Shown piece after piece: positions 51,994 through 60,602 of a stretch of DNA of 64,000 bases. Under the pieces are notes generated by a model. That model was not told the origin of the DNA. It worked only from the letters and a program-made list of their open reading frames with translations, and did no database searches. Positions within the stretch are counted from its first letter, which is position 1. The number at the start of each line of letters is the position of its first letter. The translations under genes were made by a program, and so were the position numbers. The stretch comes from Actinoplanes sp. N902-109. Its GTDB lineage: Bacteria; Actinomycetota; Actinomycetes; Mycobacteriales; Micromonosporaceae. The stretch lies in the NCBI RefSeq assembly GCF_000389965.1, contig NC_021191.1, positions 7,751,501-7,815,500 on the forward strand. Reading direction: 5' to 3'.

Positions 51994-52833
51994 GTGCTGA
52001 CGGTGCCCCTTCGCCAACTCGGTGAGTCCGAGCGGGCGACGGTCGAGCGGATCCTCGACCAAGACCCCTATGCCGGCGCTCAGATCGCCGAGCGTGTGGC
52101 GGCCCACGGGCTCAACTGGTGGCGCTCCGACGGTCGCGTCTTCGGGTACGGCACCACCCACCGGGTGGAGTCCCTGTGCTGGTCCGGCGCCCATCTCGTA
52201 CCGGTGTGCGCGACGCCCCCGGCCGTCGCGGCCTTCGCGGAGCTGCTCGGCGCCGAACCCCGCATCTGCTCCTCGATCATCGGCCGCTCCGAGGCCGTAC
52301 TCGACCTGTGGGACCGCCTCGGCAGCCATTGGGGCCCGGCCCGCGACGTCCGCCCGCTGCAACCCCTGCTCGTCGCCGACCGCGAGGCCCCCGTCGCCCC
52401 CGACCCCGAGGTCCGCCTGGTCCGCTCCACCGAGGTCGACCAGCTCTTCCCGGCCGCCGTGGCCATGTACACCGAAGAGGTCGGCGTGTCCCCCCTGCTG
52501 GACGACGGCGGCCGCGGCTACAAGCGCCGCATCGCCGAACTCGTCCGCGGCAAACGCGCCTACGCCCGTTTCCTCGGTGACCGCGTCATCTTCAAGGCCG
52601 AGCTGGCCATCGTCACCAGCCGCACCACCCAGATCCAAGGCGTCTGGGTAGACCCCGAGTTCCGCGGCCGGGGCCTGGCCGCCGCAGCCATGGCAACGGT
52701 GCTCCAGGACGCCCTGCGCCGGGTCGCCCCCACGGTCAGCCTGTACGTGAACGACTACAACACCGCAGCCCGCCACGTCTACGCCCGCTGCGGCTTCATC
52801 CAGCAAGGCAGCTTCGCCACCGTGCTCTTCTGA
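51994..52833 (+). CDS. GNAT N-acetyltransferase with DUF4081 N-terminal domain
   Basis: 279 residues from GTG 51994 (VLTVPLRQLGESERATVERIL). The N-terminal half (to ~130) is DUF4081-like, and the second half is a GNAT domain with the acetyl-CoA motif VWVDPEFRGRGLAAAAMATVL and YVNDYNTAARHVYARCGF. This gene is next to ispG, rip and dxr in mycobacteria too (Rv2867c-like, from memory). The substrate is unknown. Here it is convergent with the DUF4037 gene, which is inserted between it and ispG. Confidence 0.9.
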   Translation: MLTVPLRQLGESERATVERILDQDPYAGAQIAERVAAHGLNWWRSDGRVFGYGTTHRVESLCWSGAHLVPVCATPPAVAAFAELLGAEPRICSSIIGRSEAVLDLWDRLGSHWGPARDVRPLQPLLVADREAPVAPDPEVRLVRSTEVDQLFPAAVAMYTEEVGVSPLLDDGGRGYKRRIAELVRGKRAYARFLGDRVIFKAELAIVTSRTTQIQGVWVDPEFRGRGLAAAAMATVLQDALRRVAPTVSLYVNDYNTAARHVYARCGFIQQGSFATVLF

Positions 52834-52852
52834 CGAAGCGGAGTCCGCAGCG

Positions 52853-53797
52853 CTAACCCACCGCTCGTAAGGCTGCCGCGAACCGCCCGGCGTCCAGCAC
52901 CCGGAACGGGCGGTCGAAGAACGGCCGACACACCGGATCCACCGGCTCCGCCAGCCCCGTCGCATTCTGCAGCCGAGCCGCAGCCTCGTAGGCCGTGCAC
53001 AACGCAGCCTGCCGCTCCGAGGCGTCCCGCGCGTCCAGCACCCGGAGCAGCCCCGGCGCCGGGCCGACGGCGGTGCCCAGCCATTTGCTGTACGGCGGGT
53101 AGCGCCGGGTGAGCAGCAGTTCCAGCCGCATCAGCTCGTGCACCAGACGGGCGGCGATGACCCGGCTGCCGAGCTCGTCGCCGGCCTCCGCGGTGCGCCC
53201 GACGAACGACTCCTCCTCGGCGATCCGCGACCACTGCCCGGCCAGCAGCGCACGCCAGACGTCGTCCGGATACCAGCGCAGCCGGGACCGTAGCCGGGTC
53301 AGCTCGCCGGAGTCATCGTGAAACACCGCGCCGCCGGTCGCCTCGGCGAACCGCTGCGACGGGGTGGTCAGCCACTCGGCCGGGCCCGGCTCCCGGGTCG
53401 CGTCGAACCCGAGAACGGCCACGGACCAGGTCGCCACGTCGGTGATGTCGATCCGGTGCGCCACCGGCCCCGAGGTGGGCGTCATGACCCGCACGCGCGC
53501 ACCGGCCGGCTCGAAATTGGTCGGCCATCCCCGGAAGCTGACCGGCAGCCGGGCGCTGAACAGGGCCGACAGCTCGGCACCGTGCCGGCTGACGTCCGCC
53601 GCGGCGAGGAACAGCTCCAGCCGCGGACCCCAGTCATGGTCGGTCGAGCGCTCGGTGTCGAACCCGAGCACGTCGGACCCCGGTCCGACCCGGGCGGCGG
53701 CGTGCGGCAACCCGGGGAAAGCCCGGTCCAGCAGCGGCCGCACCGCCTCCTCGTAGAAGAGGCGGCAGAGCCGCACCCCGGGCGTGAACGCCGGCAA
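52853..53797 (-). CDS. DUF4037 nucleotidyltransferase-fold protein
   Basis: 314 residues; the start is TTG 53797 (LPAFTPGVRLC), 2 bp after the ispG stop, so translation is probably coupled. No other start fits the family. The hallmark is GPGSDVLGFDTERSTDHDWGPRLELFL (residues ~38-64), a nucleotidyltransferase-like strand with G-S-x-x-x-x-(D/E)-x-x-x-S-x-D-H-D. SFRGWPTNF and RWYPDDVWRALL are other DUF4037 features. The reaction is unknown. It separates ispG from the GNAT gene. Confidence 0.82.
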   Translation of the reverse strand: MPAFTPGVRLCRLFYEEAVRPLLDRAFPGLPHAAARVGPGSDVLGFDTERSTDHDWGPRLELFLAAADVSRHGAELSALFSARLPVSFRGWPTNFEPAGARVRVMTPTSGPVAHRIDITDVATWSVAVLGFDATREPGPAEWLTTPSQRFAEATGGAVFHDDSGELTRLRSRLRWYPDDVWRALLAGQWSRIAEEESFVGRTAEAGDELGSRVIAARLVHELMRLELLLTRRYPPYSKWLGTAVGPAPGLLRVLDARDASERQAALCTAYEAAARLQNATGLAEPVDPVCRPFFDRPFRVLDAGRFAAALRAVG

Positions 53798-53799
53798 GG

Positions 53800-54972
53800 T
53801 CAGTGCACGGTCACCTGCGGGCCGGGGAGCAGCTCGCGCAGTTCGTCGGGGAGTTCGGCACCCATGTCGTCGGCCAGTCGCAGGGCTTCCTCGACCAGCG
53901 TCTCGACGATGATCGACTCGGGGACGGTCTTGATGACCTGGCCCTTGACGAAGATCTGCCCCTTGCCGTTGCCGGAGGCCACGCCGAGGTCGGCCTCGCG
54001 GGCCTCACCGGGACCGTTGACGACGCAGCCCATCACGGCCACGCGCAGCGGCACCGGGAAGCCCTCCAGCGCGGCCGTCACCTGCTCGGCCAGCGTGTAG
54101 ACGTCGACCTGGGCCCGGCCGCAGGACGGGCAGGACACGATCTCCAGGCCGCGCTCCCGCAGCCCCAGCGACTCCAGGATCGCCTGGCCGACCTTGATCT
54201 CCTCGACCGGCGGGGCCGACAACGACACCCGGATGGTGTCGCCGATGCCCTCGGCCAGCAGCGCGCCGAAGGCCACCGAGCTCTTGATCGTGCCCTGGAA
54301 CGCCGGACCGGCCTCGGTCACGCCCAGGTGCAGTGGGTAGTCGCACTGCTCGGCCAGCTGCCGGTAAGCGCGGATCATCACCACCGGGTCGTTGTGCTTG
54401 ACCGAGATCTTGATGTCGCGGAAGCCGTGCTCCTCGAACAACGAGCACTCCCACAGCGCCGACTCGACGAGCGCCTCGGCGGTCGCCTTGCCGTACTTCT
54501 CCAGCAGGCGCTTGTCGAGCGAGCCCGCGTTGACGCCGATGCGGATCGGAACCCCGGCGCCGGAGGCCGCCTTGGCGATCTCCTTCACCTTGTCGTCGAA
54601 CTGGCGGATGTTGCCCGGGTTGACCCGGACCGCGGCACAGCCGGCGTCGATCGCGGCGAACACGTACTTGGGCTGGAAGTGGATGTCGGCGATCACCGGG
54701 ATCTGCGACTTCTTCGCGATCGCCGGCAGCGCCTCGACATCGTCCTGCGAGGGCACGGCGACCCGCACGATCTGGCAGCCGGAGGCGGTCAGCTCAGCGA
54801 TCTGCTGCAGCGTCGCGTTGATGTCCGAGGTGAGCGTGGTGGTCATCGACTGCACGCTCACCGGCGCGCCGCCCCCGACCAGCACCCCACCGACATTGAT
54901 CTGGCGGCTCTGCCGACGCGGGGCCAGCGGCGGCGGGGGCACAGCGGGCATACCAAGACTGACTGCGGTCAT
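53800..54972 (-). CDS. ispG: 4-hydroxy-3-methylbut-2-en-1-yl diphosphate synthase (flavodoxin/ferredoxin)
   Basis: 390 residues. This 4Fe-4S enzyme forms HMBPP in the MEP isoprenoid pathway. The TIM-barrel part has VSVQSMTTTLTSDINATLQQI and RVNPGNIRQFDDK; the cluster-binding cysteines are in SCPSCGRAQVDV and VMGCVVNGPGEAREADLGVA. Length is normal. It is transcribed after rip and dxr, 34 bp after rip. Confidence 0.97.
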   Translation of the reverse strand: MTAVSLGMPAVPPPPLAPRRQSRQINVGGVLVGGGAPVSVQSMTTTLTSDINATLQQIAELTASGCQIVRVAVPSQDDVEALPAIAKKSQIPVIADIHFQPKYVFAAIDAGCAAVRVNPGNIRQFDDKVKEIAKAASGAGVPIRIGVNAGSLDKRLLEKYGKATAEALVESALWECSLFEEHGFRDIKISVKHNDPVVMIRAYRQLAEQCDYPLHLGVTEAGPAFQGTIKSSVAFGALLAEGIGDTIRVSLSAPPVEEIKVGQAILESLGLRERGLEIVSCPSCGRAQVDVYTLAEQVTAALEGFPVPLRVAVMGCVVNGPGEAREADLGVASGNGKGQIFVKGQVIKTVPESIIVETLVEEALRLADDMGAELPDELRELLPGPQVTVH

Positions 54973-55006
54973 TTCACACTCACCTGTCGCGCTAACCGGT
55001 TCGCAC

Positions 55007-56257
55007 TCACCGGGAGAAGATCGAGATCGGGTTGATGACGTCCGCGGTGATCGTCAGCAGCGTGAACGCGCCACCGATCAGGATCACGGCATAAGTCAAC
55101 GGCATGAGCTTGTAGTAGTCGACCCGACCGGGGTCGGGCCGCTTGAGCCGGGCATAGAGCCACGAGCGGACGCGCTCGAACCAGGCGATCGCGATGTGGC
55201 CGCCGTCGACCGGCAGGATCGGCAACAGGTTGAACAGGCCGATGAAGACGTTGAGCGAGATGAAGATCATGAGGAAGACCTCGGGCACGCCCCGCTGGAT
55301 CGCCTCGCCGCCGAGCCGGCTGGCGCCGACGACGCTGATCGGGGTGTCCGGGTCGCGCTCGTTGCCGGTGATGGAGTGCCAGAGCGCGGGGATCTTCTCC
55401 GGCACCCGCCCGAGCGCCGCGAGCGAGCCCTTGACGATGGTCCAGCTGTAGGAGAAGGTCTCGCCCACCGCTTCGCCCGGCCCGTAGGTGACCAGGGTGG
55501 GGATGTCGACCTCGGGACCGAGACCAGCCACCGCGACCTCGGAGACCTTGCCGTCCGGGTCGTCGATCGGGGCCCGCTGGGCGGCGATGAGCTTCACCTT
55601 GGCGACGCCCGCCACACCGTTGCGGGTGTAGCCGAACTCGACCTCGCCCGGCGGGATGGCCCGGATCGCGTCGGTGAGCTGGCCGTAGTTCTGCACCGGG
55701 GTGGCGCCGACCCGGGTGACGACGTCACCGGTCTTGAGCCCGGCGGCAGCGGCGGGCGCGGCCGGGTCGGTGCCCGCCGTGCAGCCCGCGTCGGTGAGGA
55801 CGATCTGCACGCACTCGCCGACGGAGATCTTGGCCGGGACGGCCCGCTCCTCGGCGGCGGTCTGCGGATAGGCCGGGTTGGGCAGGCCCACGAAGACGGC
55901 GGCGAACCAGATCGCCACGATCGCCAGGATGAAGTGGGTGATCGAGCCGGCCGACATGACGACCGTGCGCTTCCACACCGGGAAGCGCCACATGGCCCGG
56001 GGCTGATCGGCCGGCAGCACGTCGTCGTCCTGCGGGGTCATGCCGACGATCTTGCAGAAGCCGCCGAGCGGGATGGCCTTGAGACCGTACTCGGTCTCGC
56101 CGCGCCGGAACGAGAAGATGGTCGGGCCGAAGCCGACGAAGTATTGCGTCACCTTCATGCCGAACCGCTTGGCCGTGATCATGTGGCCCAGCTCGTGCAG
56201 GGACACCGAGATCAGGATCGCGAGCGCAAACGCCGCCGTCCCCAACCAGTACAGCAT
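55007..56257 (-). CDS. Site-2 intramembrane metalloprotease (RseP/Rip1 family)
   Basis: 416 residues. Zinc motif HELGH in ISVSLHELGHMITAKRFG and the distal LDG-type motif in NLLPILPVDGGHIAIAW. A PDZ domain is present in the middle (GLKTGDVVTRVGATPVQNYGQLTDAI). Four membrane helices. In mycobacteria the orthologue cleaves anti-sigma factors; targets here are unknown. ATG 56257 overlaps the dxr stop (TGATG). Confidence 0.95.
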   Translation of the reverse strand: MLYWLGTAAFALAILISVSLHELGHMITAKRFGMKVTQYFVGFGPTIFSFRRGETEYGLKAIPLGGFCKIVGMTPQDDDVLPADQPRAMWRFPVWKRTVVMSAGSITHFILAIVAIWFAAVFVGLPNPAYPQTAAEERAVPAKISVGECVQIVLTDAGCTAGTDPAAPAAAAGLKTGDVVTRVGATPVQNYGQLTDAIRAIPPGEVEFGYTRNGVAGVAKVKLIAAQRAPIDDPDGKVSEVAVAGLGPEVDIPTLVTYGPGEAVGETFSYSWTIVKGSLAALGRVPEKIPALWHSITGNERDPDTPISVVGASRLGGEAIQRGVPEVFLMIFISLNVFIGLFNLLPILPVDGGHIAIAWFERVRSWLYARLKRPDPGRVDYYKLMPLTYAVILIGGAFTLLTITADVINPISIFSR

Positions 56258-57459
56258 CAGGCTCCTTCAGCCGCAGTCGCGATCATCCGCTGTGCCTGGG
56301 CCCGCGCCCATGTCTCGGCGGCGAGCACCGCTTCGACGGTACTCGGCTCGCCAAAATCGGGGGCCGCCGCCAGCACCGCCGACACGGTGTCGACGATGCC
56401 CAGAAAAGGTAGCCGACCGGCCATGAACGCGGCCACACACTCCTCGTTGGCGGCGTTGTAGAGCGCCGGTCGGCAGTTGCCCGCGCGACCGGCCGCCTTG
56501 GCCAGCTCCACCGCCGGGAAAGCGTCGTTGTCGAGCGGGCGCAGCTCCCAGTTGTGCGCGAGCGTCCAGTCGACCGCGGGGGCCGCCTCGGGCACCCGGT
56601 CGGGCCAGCCCAGCGCGAGCGCGATGGGCAGCCGCATGTCCGGCGGGCTGGCCTGCGCGAGCGTGGAGCCGTCGGTGAACTCGACGAGCGAGTGCAGCAC
56701 CGACTGCGGATGCACCGTCACCTCGATGTCGTCGTACGCCACGTCGAACAACTCGTGTGCCTCGATCACCTCGAGCCCCTTGTTCACCATGGTGGCCGAG
56801 TTGATCGTCACAACCGGCCCCATGTCCCAGGTCGGGTGTTTGAGTGCCTCCTCGGGCGTGACGTTCGACAACTCACTGCGCCGACGGTCGCGGAACGCTC
56901 CCCCGCTGGCGGTCAGCACCAGCCGCCGCACCTCACGCTCGGACCCGCCGCGCAGGCACTGGGCCAGCGCCGAGTGTTCCGAGTCGACGGGCACGATCTG
57001 CCCCGGTCGCTGCACCGCGGCCTTGACCAGCGGGCCGCCGGCCACGAGCGACTCCTTGTTCGCCAGGGCGAGCGTACGGCCGGAGCGCAGCGCGGCCAGC
57101 GTCGGCGCCAGCCCCAAGCTGCCCACCACACCGTTGAGCACGACGTCACACGGCCACTGCGCCAGCTCGGTCATCGCCTCCGGCCCGGCCACGATCTTGG
57201 GCAGCTTGAAGTCGCCGGTCGCCCAGCCCCGCTGCTGCGCCTCGGCATAGAACGCGAGCTGCAGGTCCTGCACCGCGCTCGAGGCCGCGACCCCGACGAC
57301 GTCGACGCCCAGCTCCAGCGCCTGGGTAGCCAGCAGCGCGACATTGCCGCCGCCGGCACCCAGCCCCACCACCCGGAACTTGCCCGGGTTGCGCCGGATG
57401 ACGTCGATGGCCTGGGTGCCGATGGACCCGGTCGAACCGAGCAGGACTAGCTCACGCAT
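56257..57459 (-). CDS. dxr: 1-deoxy-D-xylulose 5-phosphate reductoisomerase
   Basis: 400 residues from ATG 57459 (MRELVLLGSTGSIGTQAIDVIRR); an ATG nine bases upstream (57468) is possible. The enzyme makes MEP, the second step of the isoprenoid pathway, with NADPH. The cofactor loop GSTGSIG is at residues 8-14, ALANKESLVAGG and VPVDSEHSALAQCL are the substrate/metal sites, and HPTWDMGPVVTINSATMVNKGLE follows. It is the first gene of dxr-rip-ispG-DUF4037; the second MEP enzyme, ispG, is in the same run. Confidence 0.96.
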   Translation of the reverse strand: MRELVLLGSTGSIGTQAIDVIRRNPGKFRVVGLGAGGGNVALLATQALELGVDVVGVAASSAVQDLQLAFYAEAQQRGWATGDFKLPKIVAGPEAMTELAQWPCDVVLNGVVGSLGLAPTLAALRSGRTLALANKESLVAGGPLVKAAVQRPGQIVPVDSEHSALAQCLRGGSEREVRRLVLTASGGAFRDRRRSELSNVTPEEALKHPTWDMGPVVTINSATMVNKGLEVIEAHELFDVAYDDIEVTVHPQSVLHSLVEFTDGSTLAQASPPDMRLPIALALGWPDRVPEAAPAVDWTLAHNWELRPLDNDAFPAVELAKAAGRAGNCRPALYNAANEECVAAFMAGRLPFLGIVDTVSAVLAAAPDFGEPSTVEAVLAAETWARAQAQRMIATAAEGA

Positions 57460-57561
57460 GCCTGCCATCTTTGCCGACGCGCGCACTCGGCGGGCGGTCA
57501 GCCTCCGCGTCTGTGGATAACTCCCGACACAGTCCGGGGATCGAGCCGCCGCGCGGGGTAA

Positions 57562-58512
57562 GTGAGGAGCATGCGAAGACTGCGTCGGCTGGTGGCTGCC
57601 TCCTTCCGCCCGTTACGAGGCCGCGATCTGGCGCTGCACGCGGCCGCGGTGACGTTCTACGCGGGCATCGCGGTGGTGCCGGTGGCCCTGCTGGCGATCT
57701 GGCTCACCGGGCTGGTGGCGGGCGCGGATCGGGTACGAGAACTCACCGGGCACACCATCGCCGCGCTGCCCGATGCGATCGGGGCCCCGCAGGCGCTCGC
57801 CCGGTTGATCGACGCCGGGCTGCACCTGACTCCCGCGCTGGCCCTTGCCAGCCTGCTGCCCGCCACCTTCTACGGCGAGGGGCTGCGGCGGGCGTTCGTG
57901 TCGCTGCGCGAGCCGGGCGAATCGCTGGTCGGCTGGCGCGGCCGGTTGCTGTGGTTGCCGCTGTTGGCGGCCGCCCCGGCGTTGCTCCTCAGCCTGTTCC
58001 TGGCCCTGCCGGTGACCAGCGGGCTGTGGGTACGCGGCGGCTGGTGGTCGGTGCTCGGTGTGGTGCTGTCGTTCCTGGCCGCCTGGCTCGTGCTCACCCC
58101 GGTGGTGATCTGGGTCTACCGCGGGGTGGCACCGGGCCGGCCGGAGTGGCTGTCGACCGTGCTGGTCGGTTCGTTCACCGCCGCCAACATCTCCGGCTTC
58201 CTGCACGGCTTCGTGCTGTTCTGCTCACTGCCGCTGGACCTGGGTGTGCCCTTCGGCAACTTCACCGAGATCGGCGGCATGGTCGCGGTCGGGCTGTGGC
58301 TCTATCTGTTCCACGTCATCATCCTGGCCGGCTACGCGGCGACCCAGAGCGCCAGCGCCTATCAGCGGGCTAGACGGATACGGACTCTGGCTGCGGAGCA
58401 GCCGGAGCCTCATGAATCCCGTAGCGGGTGTAGAACCGGCCCAGAATCCCCGGCGCCCACCAGTTCCACCGGCCCAGCAGCCGCATCGTCGCCGGCACCA
58501 GCAGCGCCCTGA
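57562..58512 (+). CDS. YihY/BrkB family membrane protein
   Basis: 316 residues from GTG 57562, or 313 from ATG 57571; the latter has GAGGAG only one base upstream, so the GTG is kept with low certainty. About six membrane helices are seen, with the family features LALHAAAVTFYAGIAVVPVALLAIW and STVLVGSFTAANISGFLHGF. The C-terminal tail (after AYQRARRIRTLAAEQ) is Ser/Pro-rich and overlaps the convergent MMPL gene by 143 bp. YihY proteins are poorly understood. The real end may be earlier in function than in sequence. Confidence 0.82.
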   Translation: MRSMRRLRRLVAASFRPLRGRDLALHAAAVTFYAGIAVVPVALLAIWLTGLVAGADRVRELTGHTIAALPDAIGAPQALARLIDAGLHLTPALALASLLPATFYGEGLRRAFVSLREPGESLVGWRGRLLWLPLLAAAPALLLSLFLALPVTSGLWVRGGWWSVLGVVLSFLAAWLVLTPVVIWVYRGVAPGRPEWLSTVLVGSFTAANISGFLHGFVLFCSLPLDLGVPFGNFTEIGGMVAVGLWLYLFHVIILAGYAATQSASAYQRARRIRTLAAEQPEPHESRSGCRTGPESPAPTSSTGPAAASSPAPAAP

Positions 58513-60529
58513 CCAGGGTCGCGTCCACCACGATCGCCACGATCATGCCAACGCCGATGGTCTTGATCACCGTCACGCTGCCGGTGGCGAACCCGGCGAC
58601 CACGGTGATGAGCAGCAGCGCGGCGGCCGTGATGATGCCGCCGGTGTGCTGCAGCCCGGTCGCCACCGCCTCGGTGTTGTCGCCGGTGCGGTCCCATTCC
58701 TCCCGCACCCGGGACAGCAGGAACACCTCGTAGTCGGTGGCCAGCCCGAACAGCACCGCCAGCACCAGGATCATGTTGCTGGGTTCGATGTAGCCGGTCG
58801 ACTCGAAGCGCAGCAGGTTCTCGAAGTGCCCGTCCTGGAAGATGAAGACGACCACGCCGAACGACGCGCCGATCGAGACGGCATTCATCAGCACTGCTTT
58901 GATCGGCAGCAGCACCGAACCGAACGCCAGGAACAGCAGCAGCATCGTGGCGATCGCCATGATCAGCGCCATCAGGGGCAGCCGCGCGGACAGGCTCTCC
59001 AGCAGGTCCAGGTCGACGGCCGGGCGCCCGCCGACCAGCACCTGGGTGCCGACCGGCGGGGTCAGATCACGGATCCCGGCGGCGATGTCCCGCGCCTGGG
59101 CGCCAGGCAGATCCTTCGGGTACGTCACCGTGATCAGCGACGCCGGACCCCGCTGGGCGGTCACGGTGGCACTTGTCACGTCCGGCACAGCGGCGATCCG
59201 GCCGGGCAGGTCACCGGCGGAGCCGCGGACGAACACCGTGACCGGGTTCTCGCCGCCGCCGGGGAACTGCGTGTCGAGCCGTTCGCCGACCACCCGGGCC
59301 GAGCTCCCGGCCGGCAGCACCCGCTCGTCGAACCCGCCGAACTCGACTCTCAGGAAGGGCGCGGCGAACGCCACGAGTACGACGAGCACGCTCACGGCGT
59401 ACACAACAGGTCTTTTCATGACGCTGTGCGCAACGCGCGCCCACGTGCCGGACCCTTCCGCGTGCCGGCGTTGCGGCAGTGGCAGTCGCAGCTTGTCGAT
59501 GCGCCGCCCGACGAGCGACAACGCCGCCGGCAGAACGGTGAGCGCGGCCAGCATCGCGACCAGCACGGCGGCCATGCCGCCGATGGCCATGCCGCCGAGG
59601 AACGGCTGCGGGAAGATCAGCAAGCTGGACAGGGCAAGAACGATCGTCAGACCCGAGACCGCGACCGTACGGCCTGCCGTCGCCACCGTCGTACGGATAG
59701 CGGCAGGTACGTCGTGCCCATGCGCCAGTTCCTCCCGGAAGCGACTGACCACAAACAGCGAATAGTCGACGGCCATCCCGAGGCCCAGCAGCGTGATCAC
59801 GTTGATCGCAAACACTGAGATGTCGGTCACATAGGTAAGCGCTCGCACGGCGACGAACGCCCCAAGGATGGCCAGCCCACCGATGACCAGCGGGGACAGA
59901 GCGGCGACAAGGCCGCGGAAGATGAGGATCAGCAGCACGAACAGCACCGGCAGCGAGAAGATCTCGGCCCGGGTGATGTCCTTCTCGGTCTGCGTGTTGG
60001 CCTCGTCGGTGAACGCGACCAGCCCGCCGACCTGCGTCTTCAGGCCGTCGACGGAAAAGTCGGGCGCGATGCGGTGATAGGCGGCAGCCTTGCCGTCCTC
60101 GTCGCCGGCCCGCAAGTAGACGGCCGCGTAGGTGGCGTGCCGGTCGGTGCTGACCAGCGTCGCGGGAGCTTGCGGATCGGTGTACGCGGCGACCTGCTCG
60201 ACGTCGGGCCGCTCCCGGATCCTGGCCGCCGCGGCACGGACGGCAGCGCGGAAGGAAGGATCGCCGACGGTCGCCGCATCGCTCGACCACAGCACGATGA
60301 GATCTGGATCACGTTGTCCGAGTTCACGCGCGATGGCGGCCGCGGCCCGGTTCGACTCGCTGCCGGGATCGTCGTAGCCGCCGCCCGTGAGCGCCCCGAA
60401 AACCCCGGCACCCCAGGTCGCTCCGGCTACCACCAGCACACCCGCAGCCGCGACGACCCACCAGCGGATCCGGCCAACCGTTTCGCCCCACCATCCGAAC
60501 ACGGAACTGTCATACCCGGTCCGATCCAT
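58370..60529 (-). CDS. MMPL family (RND-type) transporter
   Basis: 719 residues from ATG 60529 (MDRTGYDSSVFGWWGETVGRIRWWVV); an upstream in-frame ATG (60604) would overlap the next gene's start and is rejected. About twelve helices in two sets of six are visible, with the large external loops after helix 1 and helix 7. GMAVDYSLFVVSRFREEL and FGLATDYEVFLLSRVREEW are the paired Asp-containing (DY) motifs of MMPL transporters. MMPLs export lipids or siderophores in actinobacteria; the cargo here is unknown. It is divergent from a CrtI-type oxidoreductase gene. Confidence 0.92.
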   Translation of the reverse strand: MDRTGYDSSVFGWWGETVGRIRWWVVAAAGVLVVAGATWGAGVFGALTGGGYDDPGSESNRAAAAIARELGQRDPDLIVLWSSDAATVGDPSFRAAVRAAAARIRERPDVEQVAAYTDPQAPATLVSTDRHATYAAVYLRAGDEDGKAAAYHRIAPDFSVDGLKTQVGGLVAFTDEANTQTEKDITRAEIFSLPVLFVLLILIFRGLVAALSPLVIGGLAILGAFVAVRALTYVTDISVFAINVITLLGLGMAVDYSLFVVSRFREELAHGHDVPAAIRTTVATAGRTVAVSGLTIVLALSSLLIFPQPFLGGMAIGGMAAVLVAMLAALTVLPAALSLVGRRIDKLRLPLPQRRHAEGSGTWARVAHSVMKRPVVYAVSVLVVLVAFAAPFLRVEFGGFDERVLPAGSSARVVGERLDTQFPGGGENPVTVFVRGSAGDLPGRIAAVPDVTSATVTAQRGPASLITVTYPKDLPGAQARDIAAGIRDLTPPVGTQVLVGGRPAVDLDLLESLSARLPLMALIMAIATMLLLFLAFGSVLLPIKAVLMNAVSIGASFGVVVFIFQDGHFENLLRFESTGYIEPSNMILVLAVLFGLATDYEVFLLSRVREEWDRTGDNTEAVATGLQHTGGIITAAALLLITVVAGFATGSVTVIKTIGVGMIVAIVVDATLVRALLVPATMRLLGRWNWWAPGILGRFYTRYGIHEAPAAPQPESVSV

Positions 60530-60602
60530 GACACGCGGTCCGGGGGCATAAGTCGTTTTCGCCAGGAACGTGGGCGGATGCGACGCGCTATTCTCGGCGC
60601 TC

